Shown here: in pieces, positions 25,527-32,629 of the stretch
Position numbering within the stretch: position 1 is the first letter of the stretch
Layout of the letters: the number at the start of each line of letters is the position of its first letter
From: Planctomycetota bacterium
GTDB lineage: Bacteria; Planctomycetota; UBA8742; UBA2392
DNA length: 64,000 nucleotides
Direction: 5' to 3'
NCBI GenBank assembly: GCA_020848275.1
Contig: JADLAK010000015.1
Span: 124,001-188,000, forward strand
Notes under the pieces: generated by a model
Database searches by the model: none
What the model was told of the DNA's origin: nothing
Seen by the model: the letters and a program-made list of their open reading frames with translations, nothing else
Made by a program: the position numbers and the translations under genes

Positions 25527-25852
25527 GGACCGGCCTCCGGCAGAAGCGCCGCGCGCGCGACCCGTTTGAAAAGCTGCATGTTGGAATCGCCCTCGCCGCG
25601 GGCAAAGCGCGCCTCAAGTTGATTCTCGATTTCCCTGCGGCGCGCTTCGGGAATCTGCGCGATGGACGCGGCGGCCATGATGCGCGTGTCGCCGCGAACC
25701 TGTATTTCGTTGTGGCCGCGCTTAAGCAGCAGCCGGATCAGGTCGTCAGTGAGGGCCTCACCCGCACCAAGCACGACCCGGCCAAGGTCATCCTCGACAG
25801 GTTGGCCGAGAATCATGCCGGGTTTTGCATTTATGAGAGCAATTTTAGGCAT
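25523..25852 (-). CDS. Unknown small protein, translationally coupled to the HDOD gene
   Basis: 109 residues. The first 50 (INAKPGMILGQPVEDDLGRV, then LTDDLIRLLLKRGHNEIQV) resemble the short N-terminal domain found before HD-GYP or HDOD proteins (DUF3391-like). It overlaps the HDOD gene by four bases, so the pair may be a split version of a two-domain protein. A helical C-terminus follows. Function unknown. Confidence 0.6.
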   Translation of the reverse strand: MPKIALINAKPGMILGQPVEDDLGRVVLGAGEALTDDLIRLLLKRGHNEIQVRGDTRIMAAASIAQIPEARRREIENQLEARFARGEGDSNMQLFKRVARAALLPEAGP

Positions 25853-26002
25853 TCACACACCTCTGCGCAGTATGTGAATTTTATGTATTTTACTGTTTAC
25901 GTCAACCTTTCAATGACCCGTTGGGTCCAAAATAATATCGCGGACAGCGAAGCTGCCCGCGACCAAAAGTCGACCAAAACTTTTCCAGCGAGTTATTGCG
26001 CC

Positions 26003-26092
26003 GCGCCGGACGAGCAGATCAAGGAAGCCGAGCGCCCGCGTGTCTGGAGGACACGCAGAGCGAGGCCGACGCCGAGATGCGACGTCCGCCGC
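26003..26092 (+). repeat. Dispersed structured element, copy C
   Basis: 90 bases, the same length as copy A. Outer arms GCG-C-CGGAC (26003-26011) and GTCCG-C-CGC (26084-26092); inner hairpin GCGTGTC/GACACGC at 26038-26056. Flanking genes (ndk and the HDOD run) are on the minus strand, so relative to them the element is reversed compared with copies A and B. The rest of 25853-26107 shows no gene. Confidence 0.8.
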
Positions 26093-26107
26093 AAGCAAGA
26101 ACGACCG

Positions 26108-26578
26108 TCAAGCTCTATCTTCGTCGTTAACTACCCAGGCGTCGCCGGCGCGGGTGTATTCGAGCAATTCGTTGCTGTTGAAAAACAGCTCGATCTCGCG
26201 CTTGGCGCTTTCGGCGCTGTCGCTGCCGTGCACGAGGTTCATGCCGCGCGACACGCCGAGGTCGCCGCGGATCGTGCCGGGTTCAGCGTCGGTGCAGAAC
26301 GTCTTGCCCATCACCTTGCGGCAGGCGTCAATGGCCTTGGGGCCCTCGAGCACCATCGCTACCACGGGCGACGAGGTCATAAACGACACCAGCCCCTTGT
26401 AGAAGGGTTTGCCGACGTGCGGCGCGTAGTGTTTGCCCGCCAGCGCCTCGGTAATGCGCATCAGCTTGAGGCCGACGATTTTCAGGCCGCGGGTTTCGAA
26501 GCGGTTGATGACTTCGCCGGCAAGTCCGCGCTGCACGCCGTCGGGCTTAACAAGGATCAGGGTTCGTTCGATAGCCAT
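26108..26578 (-). CDS. ndk: Nucleoside diphosphate kinase
   Basis: 156 residues. ERTLILVKPDGVQRGL at 4-19, TSSPVVAMVLEG, GTIRGDLGVSRGMNLVHGSDS with the phosphorylated His, and FFNSNELLEY are all present. Transfers the gamma phosphate between NTPs and NDPs. The C-terminus is slightly longer than usual. An ATG start after GTTGTCCG; no strong Shine-Dalgarno. Confidence 0.95.
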   Translation of the reverse strand: MAIERTLILVKPDGVQRGLAGEVINRFETRGLKIVGLKLMRITEALAGKHYAPHVGKPFYKGLVSFMTSSPVVAMVLEGPKAIDACRKVMGKTFCTDAEPGTIRGDLGVSRGMNLVHGSDSAESAKREIELFFNSNELLEYTRAGDAWVVNDEDRA

Positions 26579-26632
26579 AGTAGTTGTCCGTTAGTTTTCG
26601 GCCGGAAGCCTAGCGATTTTGTCCGGCGTCGC

Positions 26633-26697
26633 AACAGCCCCGGCCGCAAGGCCGGAGGATTTAGAGTAATCCGCCCGCCCTTGCGGGCGGGGCTGTT
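26633..26697. repeat. Inverted-repeat spacer element / possible terminator after pyrD
   Basis: AACAGCCCC (26633-26641) and GGGGCTGTT (26689-26697) are exact reverse complements; each arm also has its own GC hairpin (GGCCGCAAGGCC; CGCCCTTGCGGGCG), giving a three-way cruciform. The right end overlaps the pyrD stop codon. Confidence 0.75.
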
Positions 26698-27632
26698 TAT
26701 GCAACCACGTTGGTTCTCTCGGGCCCTTGCAGCGTACCCATTAGTTCGGCGGGGCTCGAGACACCCGCGTCGATCAGCTTGCCCTTGAGGTCGTGAAGGA
26801 TTTTCGCGCCGGCATCGGGCTCGACGAACAGGATCGTGCCGATCTGCGCCGCGTTGGCCCCCACCACCATGAATTCCAGCACGTCGTCGGCGTTCGAAAT
26901 GCCGCCAATGGCCATGATCGGCAGTTTGCTCGCGCGCCGCACGTCGTAAACGTTGCGCAGCGCCAGCGGTTTAATCGCCGGGCCGCTCATGCCGCCGGTG
27001 ATGTTGCCCAGCCGGGCCTTCTTGCTGCGCCAGTCCACGCTCATGCCGACGTAGGTGTTGATCGCCGACAGGATGTCCGCGCCGCCGCGCTCGGCGGCCT
27101 TGGCGATTTCGGCGATGCTCGTAACGTTCGGGCTCAGTTTCGCAATCAGCGGCAGACGCGTCTTGGCGCGGCATGCGGCGACAAGGCGCTCGCATTCACC
27201 GACGTCGGTCGCGAATTTCATGCCGCCCTTGACGTTGGGGCACGAAAGATTCAACTCAAGTGCGGCGATGCCGGCTTCACTATCAAAACGCTCAACCAGC
27301 CAGACGTATTCTTCGAAGTCGTGGCCGACGACATTGACGATGGTTTTCGTGTTGAAGGCTCTCATCTTGTTGAGAGTGCCTTGCACGAATTTTTCGTAGC
27401 CCTCGTTCTGCAGACCAATGGCGTTGAGCATGCCCGCGGGCGTTTCCGCCGTGCGCGGGTAGGGGTTGCCCAGCCGCGGCTCGCGCGAGATCGATTTGCC
27501 GATGATGCCGCCGAAGCAGGAAAGGTCCTGGTAGCGTTCGAGTTCAACACCGTAGCCCGCACAGCCGCTTGCGGTCAGCAGCGGCGTGGCAAGTTCAAGA
27601 GGACCCAGTTTGACGGAAAGATTCAGCGGCAT
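26697..27632 (-). CDS. pyrD: Dihydroorotate dehydrogenase, class 1B type
   Basis: 311 residues, FMN enzyme of pyrimidine synthesis. TASGCAGYGVELERY, AIGLQNEGYEKF, ELNLSCPNVKGG with the catalytic Cys (class 1), KLSPNVTSI, NTYVGMSVD and IGGISNADDVLEF match PyrD class 1. The Cys-type base and length fit 1B, but no pyrK is in the window. Start ATG 27632; a TTG nine bases upstream is an alternative and lies in the repeat. Confidence 0.93.
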   Translation of the reverse strand: MPLNLSVKLGPLELATPLLTASGCAGYGVELERYQDLSCFGGIIGKSISREPRLGNPYPRTAETPAGMLNAIGLQNEGYEKFVQGTLNKMRAFNTKTIVNVVGHDFEEYVWLVERFDSEAGIAALELNLSCPNVKGGMKFATDVGECERLVAACRAKTRLPLIAKLSPNVTSIAEIAKAAERGGADILSAINTYVGMSVDWRSKKARLGNITGGMSGPAIKPLALRNVYDVRRASKLPIMAIGGISNADDVLEFMVVGANAAQIGTILFVEPDAGAKILHDLKGKLIDAGVSSPAELMGTLQGPERTNVVA

Positions 27633-27635
27633 AAG

Positions 27636-27719
27636 GCTCAAAGCTAAAGGCTAAAAGCTAAAATTTGCTTCTCCGCATCCGACCAGCACCGACAAATTTT
27701 AGCCTTTAGCTTTTAGCCT
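27636..27719. repeat. Inverted-repeat spacer element, AAAGCTAAAGG family
   Basis: Left arm 27636-27666 and right arm 27694-27719 share GGCTAAAAGCTAAAGG units in opposite directions around a 27-base centre. The right arm encodes the last residues (QAKS) and stop of lspA; the left arm reaches within four bases of the pyrD start. A relative is at 50565. Confidence 0.85.
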
Positions 27720-28293
27720 GTTTCTCAACTTTCTTTTCTTTCGTGAACAGCGACAGCACCACGAGCGTGCCGACGCCGCCGAGGATGCTCATGTCGGCGA
27801 CGTTGAACACCGGCCAGCGCTGCGGGATGAAACTGAACTTCTCGTGAAGCGGCAGGTCGAAGTCAAAGAAGATGAAATCGCGCACGTGGCCGAGCAGGAT
27901 GCGGTCGTAAAGGTTGCCCATCGCGCCCGCGGCAACCATGCCCAGCGCAATAAGGAAAATCTTGCGCTCCGGCTTTGTGCGCACCATGTAGACGAACACC
28001 GCGAGCAGAACCACTGCCGCGATGATCGACAGAATATCCGCGCGGCCGTCAAGAATGCTGAACGCCGCACCTTTGTTTTCAGCCCACTTCCACGCCAGTA
28101 CGTTGGGAATCACCGGCACAACCTTGTCGCCAAAAGGCCGCAGTGTGATGTCCGCCCAGGCCTTGCTGGCGATATCGGCGATCAGCGAAACCAGCAGCAC
28201 CGCCCAGAAAATCACTTTCTGGCCAACGGCCTGCGACAAAAAGTTGGGTTTGGCTGACGGCGCTTGCGGCTTGGCTGCGGCGGCTTCTGACAT
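27706..28293 (-). CDS. lspA: Lipoprotein signal peptidase (SPase II)
   Basis: 195 residues, four membrane helices. Conserved blocks D-x2-SK (ADIASKAWAD), KWAENKGAAFS, MGNLYDRILLGHVRDFIFF and WPVFNVADMSI hold the two catalytic Asp residues. Cleaves signal peptides ahead of the lipidated cysteine; the window has lipoprotein substrates at 37452 and 42084. Start ATG 28293 is preferred over a TTG 24 bases upstream. Last codons lie in a repeat arm. Confidence 0.94.
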   Translation of the reverse strand: MSEAAAAKPQAPSAKPNFLSQAVGQKVIFWAVLLVSLIADIASKAWADITLRPFGDKVVPVIPNVLAWKWAENKGAAFSILDGRADILSIIAAVVLLAVFVYMVRTKPERKIFLIALGMVAAGAMGNLYDRILLGHVRDFIFFDFDLPLHEKFSFIPQRWPVFNVADMSILGGVGTLVVLSLFTKEKKVEKQAKS

Positions 28294-28341
28294 GCTGATA
28301 GTTAACTTTCCTTGCAAGGCGCGCGCAACGCTTTGGCATCC

Positions 28342-28390
28342 GTAGCTGCACCTTCCAGGGCGCAGTACTGCGGCTGGAAGCCGCAGCTAC
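28342..28390. repeat. Inverted-repeat spacer element, GTAGCTGC family
   Basis: GTAGCTGC..CTTCCAG (28342-28358) faces CTGGAAGCCGCAGCTAC (28374-28390), 15 of 17 positions paired. The right arm contains the TAG stop of the DNA methyltransferase gene. It may act as its terminator. Confidence 0.75.
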
Positions 28391-29226
28391 AACCGCACGA
28401 TCTCGGGCTTCGCAAATGCCAGGCGCTTGCGCATGACCTCCAGCGCCTGCGGATTGTTATCGGCAAGAATGAAACTTCTCTGGAGGTTCGCCGCGGCAAC
28501 GCCCGTCGTCCCGCTACCGGCAAAAAAATCGAGCACGACGTCGCCGGGCCGCGAATGCACCTTGATGATGCGTTCCAGGATTCCCAGGGGCTTTTGCGTG
28601 GGGTAGCCGGTCTTTTCCTTGCCCGTGGGGCTGACAATGGTGTGCCACCAGGTATCGGTCGGCGTCTTGCCGCGCGCGGCCTTCGCCTCCCCCACCAGTC
28701 CCGGCGCCATGTAAGGGATGCGGTCCATCTCGTCAAAGTTGAACGTATAGTTCTCGGGGTCCTTGGCGTACCACAGGATGTTGTCGTGTTTGGCGGGCCA
28801 GCGCGAACGCGAGCGTGCGCCGTAATCGTAGGCCCAGATGATTTCATTGATAAAACTTTCGCGCCCGAAAATTTCGTCCAGCGTGACCTTGCAGTAGTGC
28901 ACCTCCCGGTAGTTGAGGTGCACGAAAAACGAGCCCGTCTGCTTGAGCACGCGGTGGGCGTGCGTCAACCGCGGACGCAAAAACGCCATGAAGTCGTCGA
29001 AATCGTCGGCGAACGCCTTTTCGCCGAGCTTCGTGGTGCGGTAGCCGCGGCCCTTGAACCCGACGCGGTCGGGGTTTTCGTCGTCGCGCACCGTTTTCAG
29101 GCGCGAACGCATCTGCCTGCGGCCGGTGTTGAAAGGCGGATCGACATAAATGAGATCGACCGACGCGTCGGCGAGGGTCGCCAACGCCGCAAGATTGTCC
29201 CCGAAGACAATGCGTGCGAATTTCAT
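28387..29226 (-). CDS. DNA adenine-N6 methyltransferase, beta-class
   Basis: 279 residues. Motif IV DPPFNTG at 29-35 comes before motif I LDFFAGSGTTG at about 230-241, the permuted order of beta-class enzymes; FxGxG-type motif with DPPF points to N6-adenine (or N4-cytosine). Residues 40-220 include the target-recognition part. No restriction gene is beside it, so it is probably an orphan methyltransferase. Upstream ATG at 29253 would add nine basic residues. Confidence 0.85.
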   Translation of the reverse strand: MKFARIVFGDNLAALATLADASVDLIYVDPPFNTGRRQMRSRLKTVRDDENPDRVGFKGRGYRTTKLGEKAFADDFDDFMAFLRPRLTHAHRVLKQTGSFFVHLNYREVHYCKVTLDEIFGRESFINEIIWAYDYGARSRSRWPAKHDNILWYAKDPENYTFNFDEMDRIPYMAPGLVGEAKAARGKTPTDTWWHTIVSPTGKEKTGYPTQKPLGILERIIKVHSRPGDVVLDFFAGSGTTGVAAANLQRSFILADNNPQALEVMRKRLAFAKPEIVRL

Positions 29227-29330
29227 CTTTGCGCGGCGTTTCACAGGGCGCATCACGACTTCGACGACGGGCGCCGTCAATCGCGGCAATGCATCACGCC
29301 CATATATGATTAATTTCCCGTGGTTGCAAT

Positions 29331-30413
29331 CTACGAACCGAGAATGTGGCAAGCCGAGGTCTTGATGATCGCGACGACATCGCGGCCCGCCGCCAGCGCG
29401 AGTTCGCTCGCCGCGGCACGGGTGATGCGCGCCGCCAGTGTCGTCCCGCTGCGCTGGACGCGCAGGCGCACGAGGACTTCGGGGCCGACTTCGTCGACGT
29501 GTTCGACCGCACACGCCAGCGCGTTGCGCGCCGAAAGGCCCCGCGGCCGCTCCAGGCACAGGATGATTTCGTCGGCGTAGATGCCGACGGTGACTTGTTC
29601 GTCCGCTTTGGCCGCGCACAGCGGCGCGGCGAGATCGACGCCCTCGGCCAGCGCCAGCAGCGTCACGCCGCCCGCGGGGTCATGGATGCGTACATTCAGT
29701 CTGAGCAAATTATCGACGCCAATTAAACCCGCGACGCCCAGCGCGCGCGGCTGCGACAGCACCTGAATCGGCGCTCCCTGCGCTACGATTTTCCCGGCAT
29801 CGAGCACGATGCAATCGTCCGCCAGCGCAAGCAGCTCGCCCACTCGGTGGGTTACGAACAACATCGGGATTTCGAAGCGCCGTTTGACGTCGATTAGCAG
29901 CGCAAGAATGTCGCGCGCGAGTTCGCTGTCCAGCGCGTTCAGCGGTTCATCCAGCAGCAGCACTTGCGGTTGACACAACAGCGCGCGGCCAATGGCGACG
30001 CGCTGCTTCTCGCCCCCGGACAACTGCGACGGCCGGCTTTCCAGCAGCGGCTGCAGACGCAACGTGTCGATCACGCGCGCGCCGAAATCGCCCTCGAAGC
30101 GCGCAACCGCGTGCGGCGCGTACACCAGGTTGCTGCGCACACTCAGGTGATTGAAGAGCAGCGAATCCTGCGTGACGTAGCCGATCTCGCGGCGCTCGGG
30201 TTTGACGACCGTGCCGCCCGGCCGCACGCAGATCGCGCGTGTGCGCAGCCGAATGTCCGCTTCCTGCGGCGTTGTTAAACCGGCGACGGCGTTGAGGATG
30301 CTGGATTTGCCCGAGCCCGACGGGCCAAAGATGCCCAGCACCGGGGCCTTGCTCTCGAATTTCACATCGAGGGCAAAGCGGCCGAAGCTGTGTTTTATCC
30401 GGGCCTCGATCAT
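29331..30413 (-). CDS. modC: Molybdate-type ABC transporter ATP-binding protein
   Basis: 360 residues. Walker A GPSGSGKS at 30-37, signature LSGGEKQRVAIGRAL, Walker B VLLLDEPLNALD, H-loop VTHRVGE. The C-terminal part (about 225-360) fits two Mop/TOBE oxyanion-binding repeats, as in ModC. No modA or modB in the window, so the specificity rests on the tail alone; tungstate or sulfate-type relatives remain possible. A repeat arm abuts its start codon. Confidence 0.8.
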   Translation of the reverse strand: MIEARIKHSFGRFALDVKFESKAPVLGIFGPSGSGKSSILNAVAGLTTPQEADIRLRTRAICVRPGGTVVKPERREIGYVTQDSLLFNHLSVRSNLVYAPHAVARFEGDFGARVIDTLRLQPLLESRPSQLSGGEKQRVAIGRALLCQPQVLLLDEPLNALDSELARDILALLIDVKRRFEIPMLFVTHRVGELLALADDCIVLDAGKIVAQGAPIQVLSQPRALGVAGLIGVDNLLRLNVRIHDPAGGVTLLALAEGVDLAAPLCAAKADEQVTVGIYADEIILCLERPRGLSARNALACAVEHVDEVGPEVLVRLRVQRSGTTLAARITRAAASELALAAGRDVVAIIKTSACHILGS

Positions 30414-30414
30414 G

Positions 30415-30475
30415 CAGGTTCAGGTTCAGGTTCAGGTCAAGAAAAAGCAACGGCGTTGTTCTGAACCTGAACCTG
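30415..30475. repeat. Inverted-repeat spacer element, CAGGTT family
   Basis: Left arm 30415-30437 is four CAGGTT(C) units; right arm 30459-30475 is the reverse complement (two CTGAACCTGAACC units). It spans the whole gap between modC and the cysteine synthase gene. The same unit recurs at 57503 and 61887. Confidence 0.85.
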
Positions 30476-30477
30476 CT

Positions 30478-31416
30478 TTACGCGTCCCAGAGTTGCGCGC
30501 TGAAATACCGTTCGCCGGTGTCGCACAGCAGCGTGACGATCTTCGCGTCGGCCTCACGCCGCGCGATCACGTGCGCGACGGCCAGGTATGCGCCCGAGCT
30601 TTGGCCGACAAACAGTCCGCGTCGCGCCAGTTTGCGGCAGTAGGTGTAGGCTTCGCCGACTTCGACATGCACGCGCTCGTCCACGAGTTTTTCGTCGAAG
30701 TTGCCCGGCCGCACGACCTTCGGGTCATCGAGCGCCTTCAACCCTTCGATGCCGGGAAATTCGTCGGGCATGATCTGCACGACCTTCACCTTCGGGTTGT
30801 GTCCCTTCAACCGCCGCGCGACGCCGCTCAGCGTTCCGCCGGTGCCCACACCGGTCACAAGATGCGTGACATGGGGGCATTGCTCGATGATTTCGCGGCC
30901 CGTGGTCGTGTAATGCGCAAGCGGGTTTGCCGCATTGTTGTATTGGTCGATCAGGCAATACTTGTCGGCCTGCTCGCGCCCGAGCTTGTGCGCCCTCCGA
31001 TGAGCCTCGTCGTAACCCAGCAGCGCATCGGTGAGGATCAGTTCCGCCCCGTGCGCCGTGATGCGCTTGCGGCGTTCGTTGCTCGCGTTGCCCGGACACA
31101 CCAGCGTGACGGGCAGATCGAGCGCCGCGCCCAGCATCGCGTAGGCGATGCCCGCGTTGCCCGAACTTGAATCAAGAATGCGGCGCTTGCCGAGTTTGCC
31201 GCTGACCAGCGCGTCGAGGATCATAAACAGCACGCTGCGATCCTTGATGCTGCCGCCGGGATTGCGGAACTCGGCCTTGGCAAGGATCTGCGCACCCTTG
31301 GCGACGGGCTCAAAGGGCTCTATGCGCAACAGCGGGGTATTGCCGATAATGCCGAGCAACGGCACCGTCTTGGTGAGTTCGGCCAGCTTGGCGAGAATTT
31401 TTGCGGCGTCAGGCAT
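30478..31416 (-). CDS. Cysteine synthase-family PLP enzyme (CysM-like)
   Basis: 312 residues. IGNTPLLRI, PLP lysine K58 in NPGGSIKDRS, DSSSGNAGIAYA, VTGVGTGGTLSG and VGQSSGAYL. Catalyses beta-replacement on an activated serine to give cysteine. The neighbouring JAMM protease suggests the sulfur donor could be a thiocarboxylated carrier protein, as in the mycobacterial CysM-CysO-Mec system, but no CysO-like ubiquitin-fold gene is adjacent. Confidence 0.85.
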   Translation of the reverse strand: MPDAAKILAKLAELTKTVPLLGIIGNTPLLRIEPFEPVAKGAQILAKAEFRNPGGSIKDRSVLFMILDALVSGKLGKRRILDSSSGNAGIAYAMLGAALDLPVTLVCPGNASNERRKRITAHGAELILTDALLGYDEAHRRAHKLGREQADKYCLIDQYNNAANPLAHYTTTGREIIEQCPHVTHLVTGVGTGGTLSGVARRLKGHNPKVKVVQIMPDEFPGIEGLKALDDPKVVRPGNFDEKLVDERVHVEVGEAYTYCRKLARRGLFVGQSSGAYLAVAHVIARREADAKIVTLLCDTGERYFSAQLWDA

Positions 31417-31427
31417 GGGCTTCGCTT

Positions 31428-31485
31428 GTCGCCGGTCGCATGTCGCTGGTCGTTTTGAATGGCGACCTGCAACCCGCGACCTGCG
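31428..31485. repeat. Inverted-repeat spacer element, GTCGCNGGTCG family
   Basis: Left arm 31428-31452 (GTCGCCGGTCGC, TGTCGCTGGTCG) faces 31461-31485 (GGCGACCTGC, CCGCGACCTGCG) as imperfect reverse complements. It fills the gap between the cysteine synthase start and the JAMM gene stop. Pairing is weaker than in the other elements. Confidence 0.55.
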
Positions 31486-31487
31486 CT

Positions 31488-31901
31488 TTATGCGTTTTCG
31501 ATCTTTTCCTGCTCGAACGCAGTACCTTTGAGTTCGAAAGAATTGAAGTCCTTCGGCTCGCCCTTCTGTACGCTGACAATCACATACGAATAGCCCTCCC
31601 ACGCGGCGTTAAGGTCGGTCTGCGACGGTTTGGCCGGGTGATCCGGGTGGCTGTGGTAAATGCCGACAATTTCCAGCCCGCGCTTCTGGGCTTGGCGGTC
31701 CAGCCGCATGTAATCTTTCGGGTCGAGCTCGAAACGGTCGTGCGCGCGCTGCGTGTTCAAGTTGCCACAGCGCTGGGCCTCTGTCGCAATGCGTGCACCC
31801 GTGGCCGGACGACCGATCATCACGCCGCAACATTCGTGCGGGTATGTTTCGCGAGCGTGGGCGTTGATGGCTTGCCTTGCGGCGGCGGAAAGTTTCAGCA
31901 T
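31488..31901 (-). CDS. JAMM/MPN+ metalloprotease (Mec-like)
   Basis: 137 residues. Catalytic Glu E23 in YPHECCGVMIG and the zinc motif H-S-H-x7-S-x2-D in YHSHPDHPAKPSQTD near 92-106 are complete. Prokaryotic MPN+ proteins remove residues from sulfur-carrier or ubiquitin-like proteins; Mec releases cysteine from CysO-Cys. Location next to a cysteine synthase supports that role. Molybdopterin or ThiS-type carriers are alternatives. Confidence 0.85.
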   Translation of the reverse strand: MLKLSAAARQAINAHARETYPHECCGVMIGRPATGARIATEAQRCGNLNTQRAHDRFELDPKDYMRLDRQAQKRGLEIVGIYHSHPDHPAKPSQTDLNAAWEGYSYVIVSVQKGEPKDFNSFELKGTAFEQEKIENA

Positions 31902-31943
31902 CGCGGGAGACTACTAGAAAAACACAAGCAACAGCAACAGCCT

Positions 31944-32016
31944 GGCCGCCAAAACGCAAAACCGCAAAATAGCGCTTACCCCTTTTACGCTTTGGCGATT
32001 TTGCGGCCGCGTTTTG
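31944..32016. repeat. Inverted-repeat spacer element, CAAAACGC family
   Basis: CCAAAACGCAAAACCGCAAAAT at the left (31949-31970, two stretches) faces ATTTTGCGGCCGCGTTTTG (31998-32016). It fills the JAMM to trmO gap. Confidence 0.75.
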
Positions 32017-32024
32017 AAAGTAGT

Positions 32025-32579
32025 TCAGGGTTCAAACCGGTCGGGTGCGTCGGCGGCTTCGCCGATTTCGTCAAGCCAGCCCGCGCGCGCCTGGCCAAAG
32101 GCGTCGGTGTAGGGCACGTAGGGTTTGATATCGAGCACCGGCGTGCCATCGAGCAGGTCCAGCCCGCGCACCTTGATCACGCGGCCCTCCACCCCAACCA
32201 CACGCAACGCCGAGAGCCCGATCGGGTTAGGCCGGTGCGGCGCGCGCGTCGCAAACAGGCCTCTCTTCACGCCCTTGGGGCCGCGCGGCGGCGCGACGAG
32301 CGTGTTCCAACCCTTGTTCAAATGCAGCCACGTAACGACCCAGACGTATTCGAAGCCAGCGAGGTCTTTCAGCGCCTGCTCGAAGTTGTGGCCTGCGACA
32401 AGTTCGATCTCGCCCTCCATCGCGCGGTCTTCCATCACCTGCGAGGTCACCGTCGGCTGGCGCGGCGTGCCGAAACGTTCCTTATAAGGAGAGCGTACAT
32501 AGCCGATGATCTCGCACTCGATCCTCGCGGGAGCTGCGGCGTTGCTCGTGTGGTCCTGCGGCGGCTTGGTTCGTTTCAT
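32025..32579 (-). CDS. trmO: TrmO (TsaA-like) tRNA t6A methyltransferase
   Basis: 184 residues. The family motif FATRAPHRPNPIGLS near 108-122 is intact, with IGYVRSPYKERFGTPRQ near 25-41 and LDIKPYVPYTDAF. TrmO is SAM-dependent and makes m6t6A37 in some tRNAs. The start faces the divergent oxidoreductase across a short palindrome. Confidence 0.9.
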   Translation of the reverse strand: MKRTKPPQDHTSNAAAPARIECEIIGYVRSPYKERFGTPRQPTVTSQVMEDRAMEGEIELVAGHNFEQALKDLAGFEYVWVVTWLHLNKGWNTLVAPPRGPKGVKRGLFATRAPHRPNPIGLSALRVVGVEGRVIKVRGLDLLDGTPVLDIKPYVPYTDAFGQARAGWLDEIGEAADAPDRFEP

Positions 32580-32586
32580 TTTGTCA

Positions 32587-32623
32587 ATTGTAGGGGCGAC
32601 GCATGCGCCGCCCCTACTACAAT
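32587..32623. repeat. Palindromic spacer element, ATTGTAGGGGCG family
   Basis: ATTGTAGGGGCG..GCA meets TGCGCCGCCCCTACTACAAT around the central GCATGC. It sits between the divergent trmO and oxidoreductase genes, so it may overlap both promoters. It supplies a spurious in-frame ATG (32603) for the oxidoreductase. Confidence 0.8.
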
Positions 32624-32629
32624 CCGGGC

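Noticed and set aside
25910-26098. Conserved minus-strand peptide (MLAADVAS, LLVRRGA) shared with copy A
   Set aside because: Copy B has small indels that break the frame, while base-pairing is preserved; the element is structural, not coding.
32603-32629. ATG 32603 as start of the FAD oxidoreductase
   Set aside because: It lies in a palindromic spacer element; GTG 32630 gives a family-like N-terminus.
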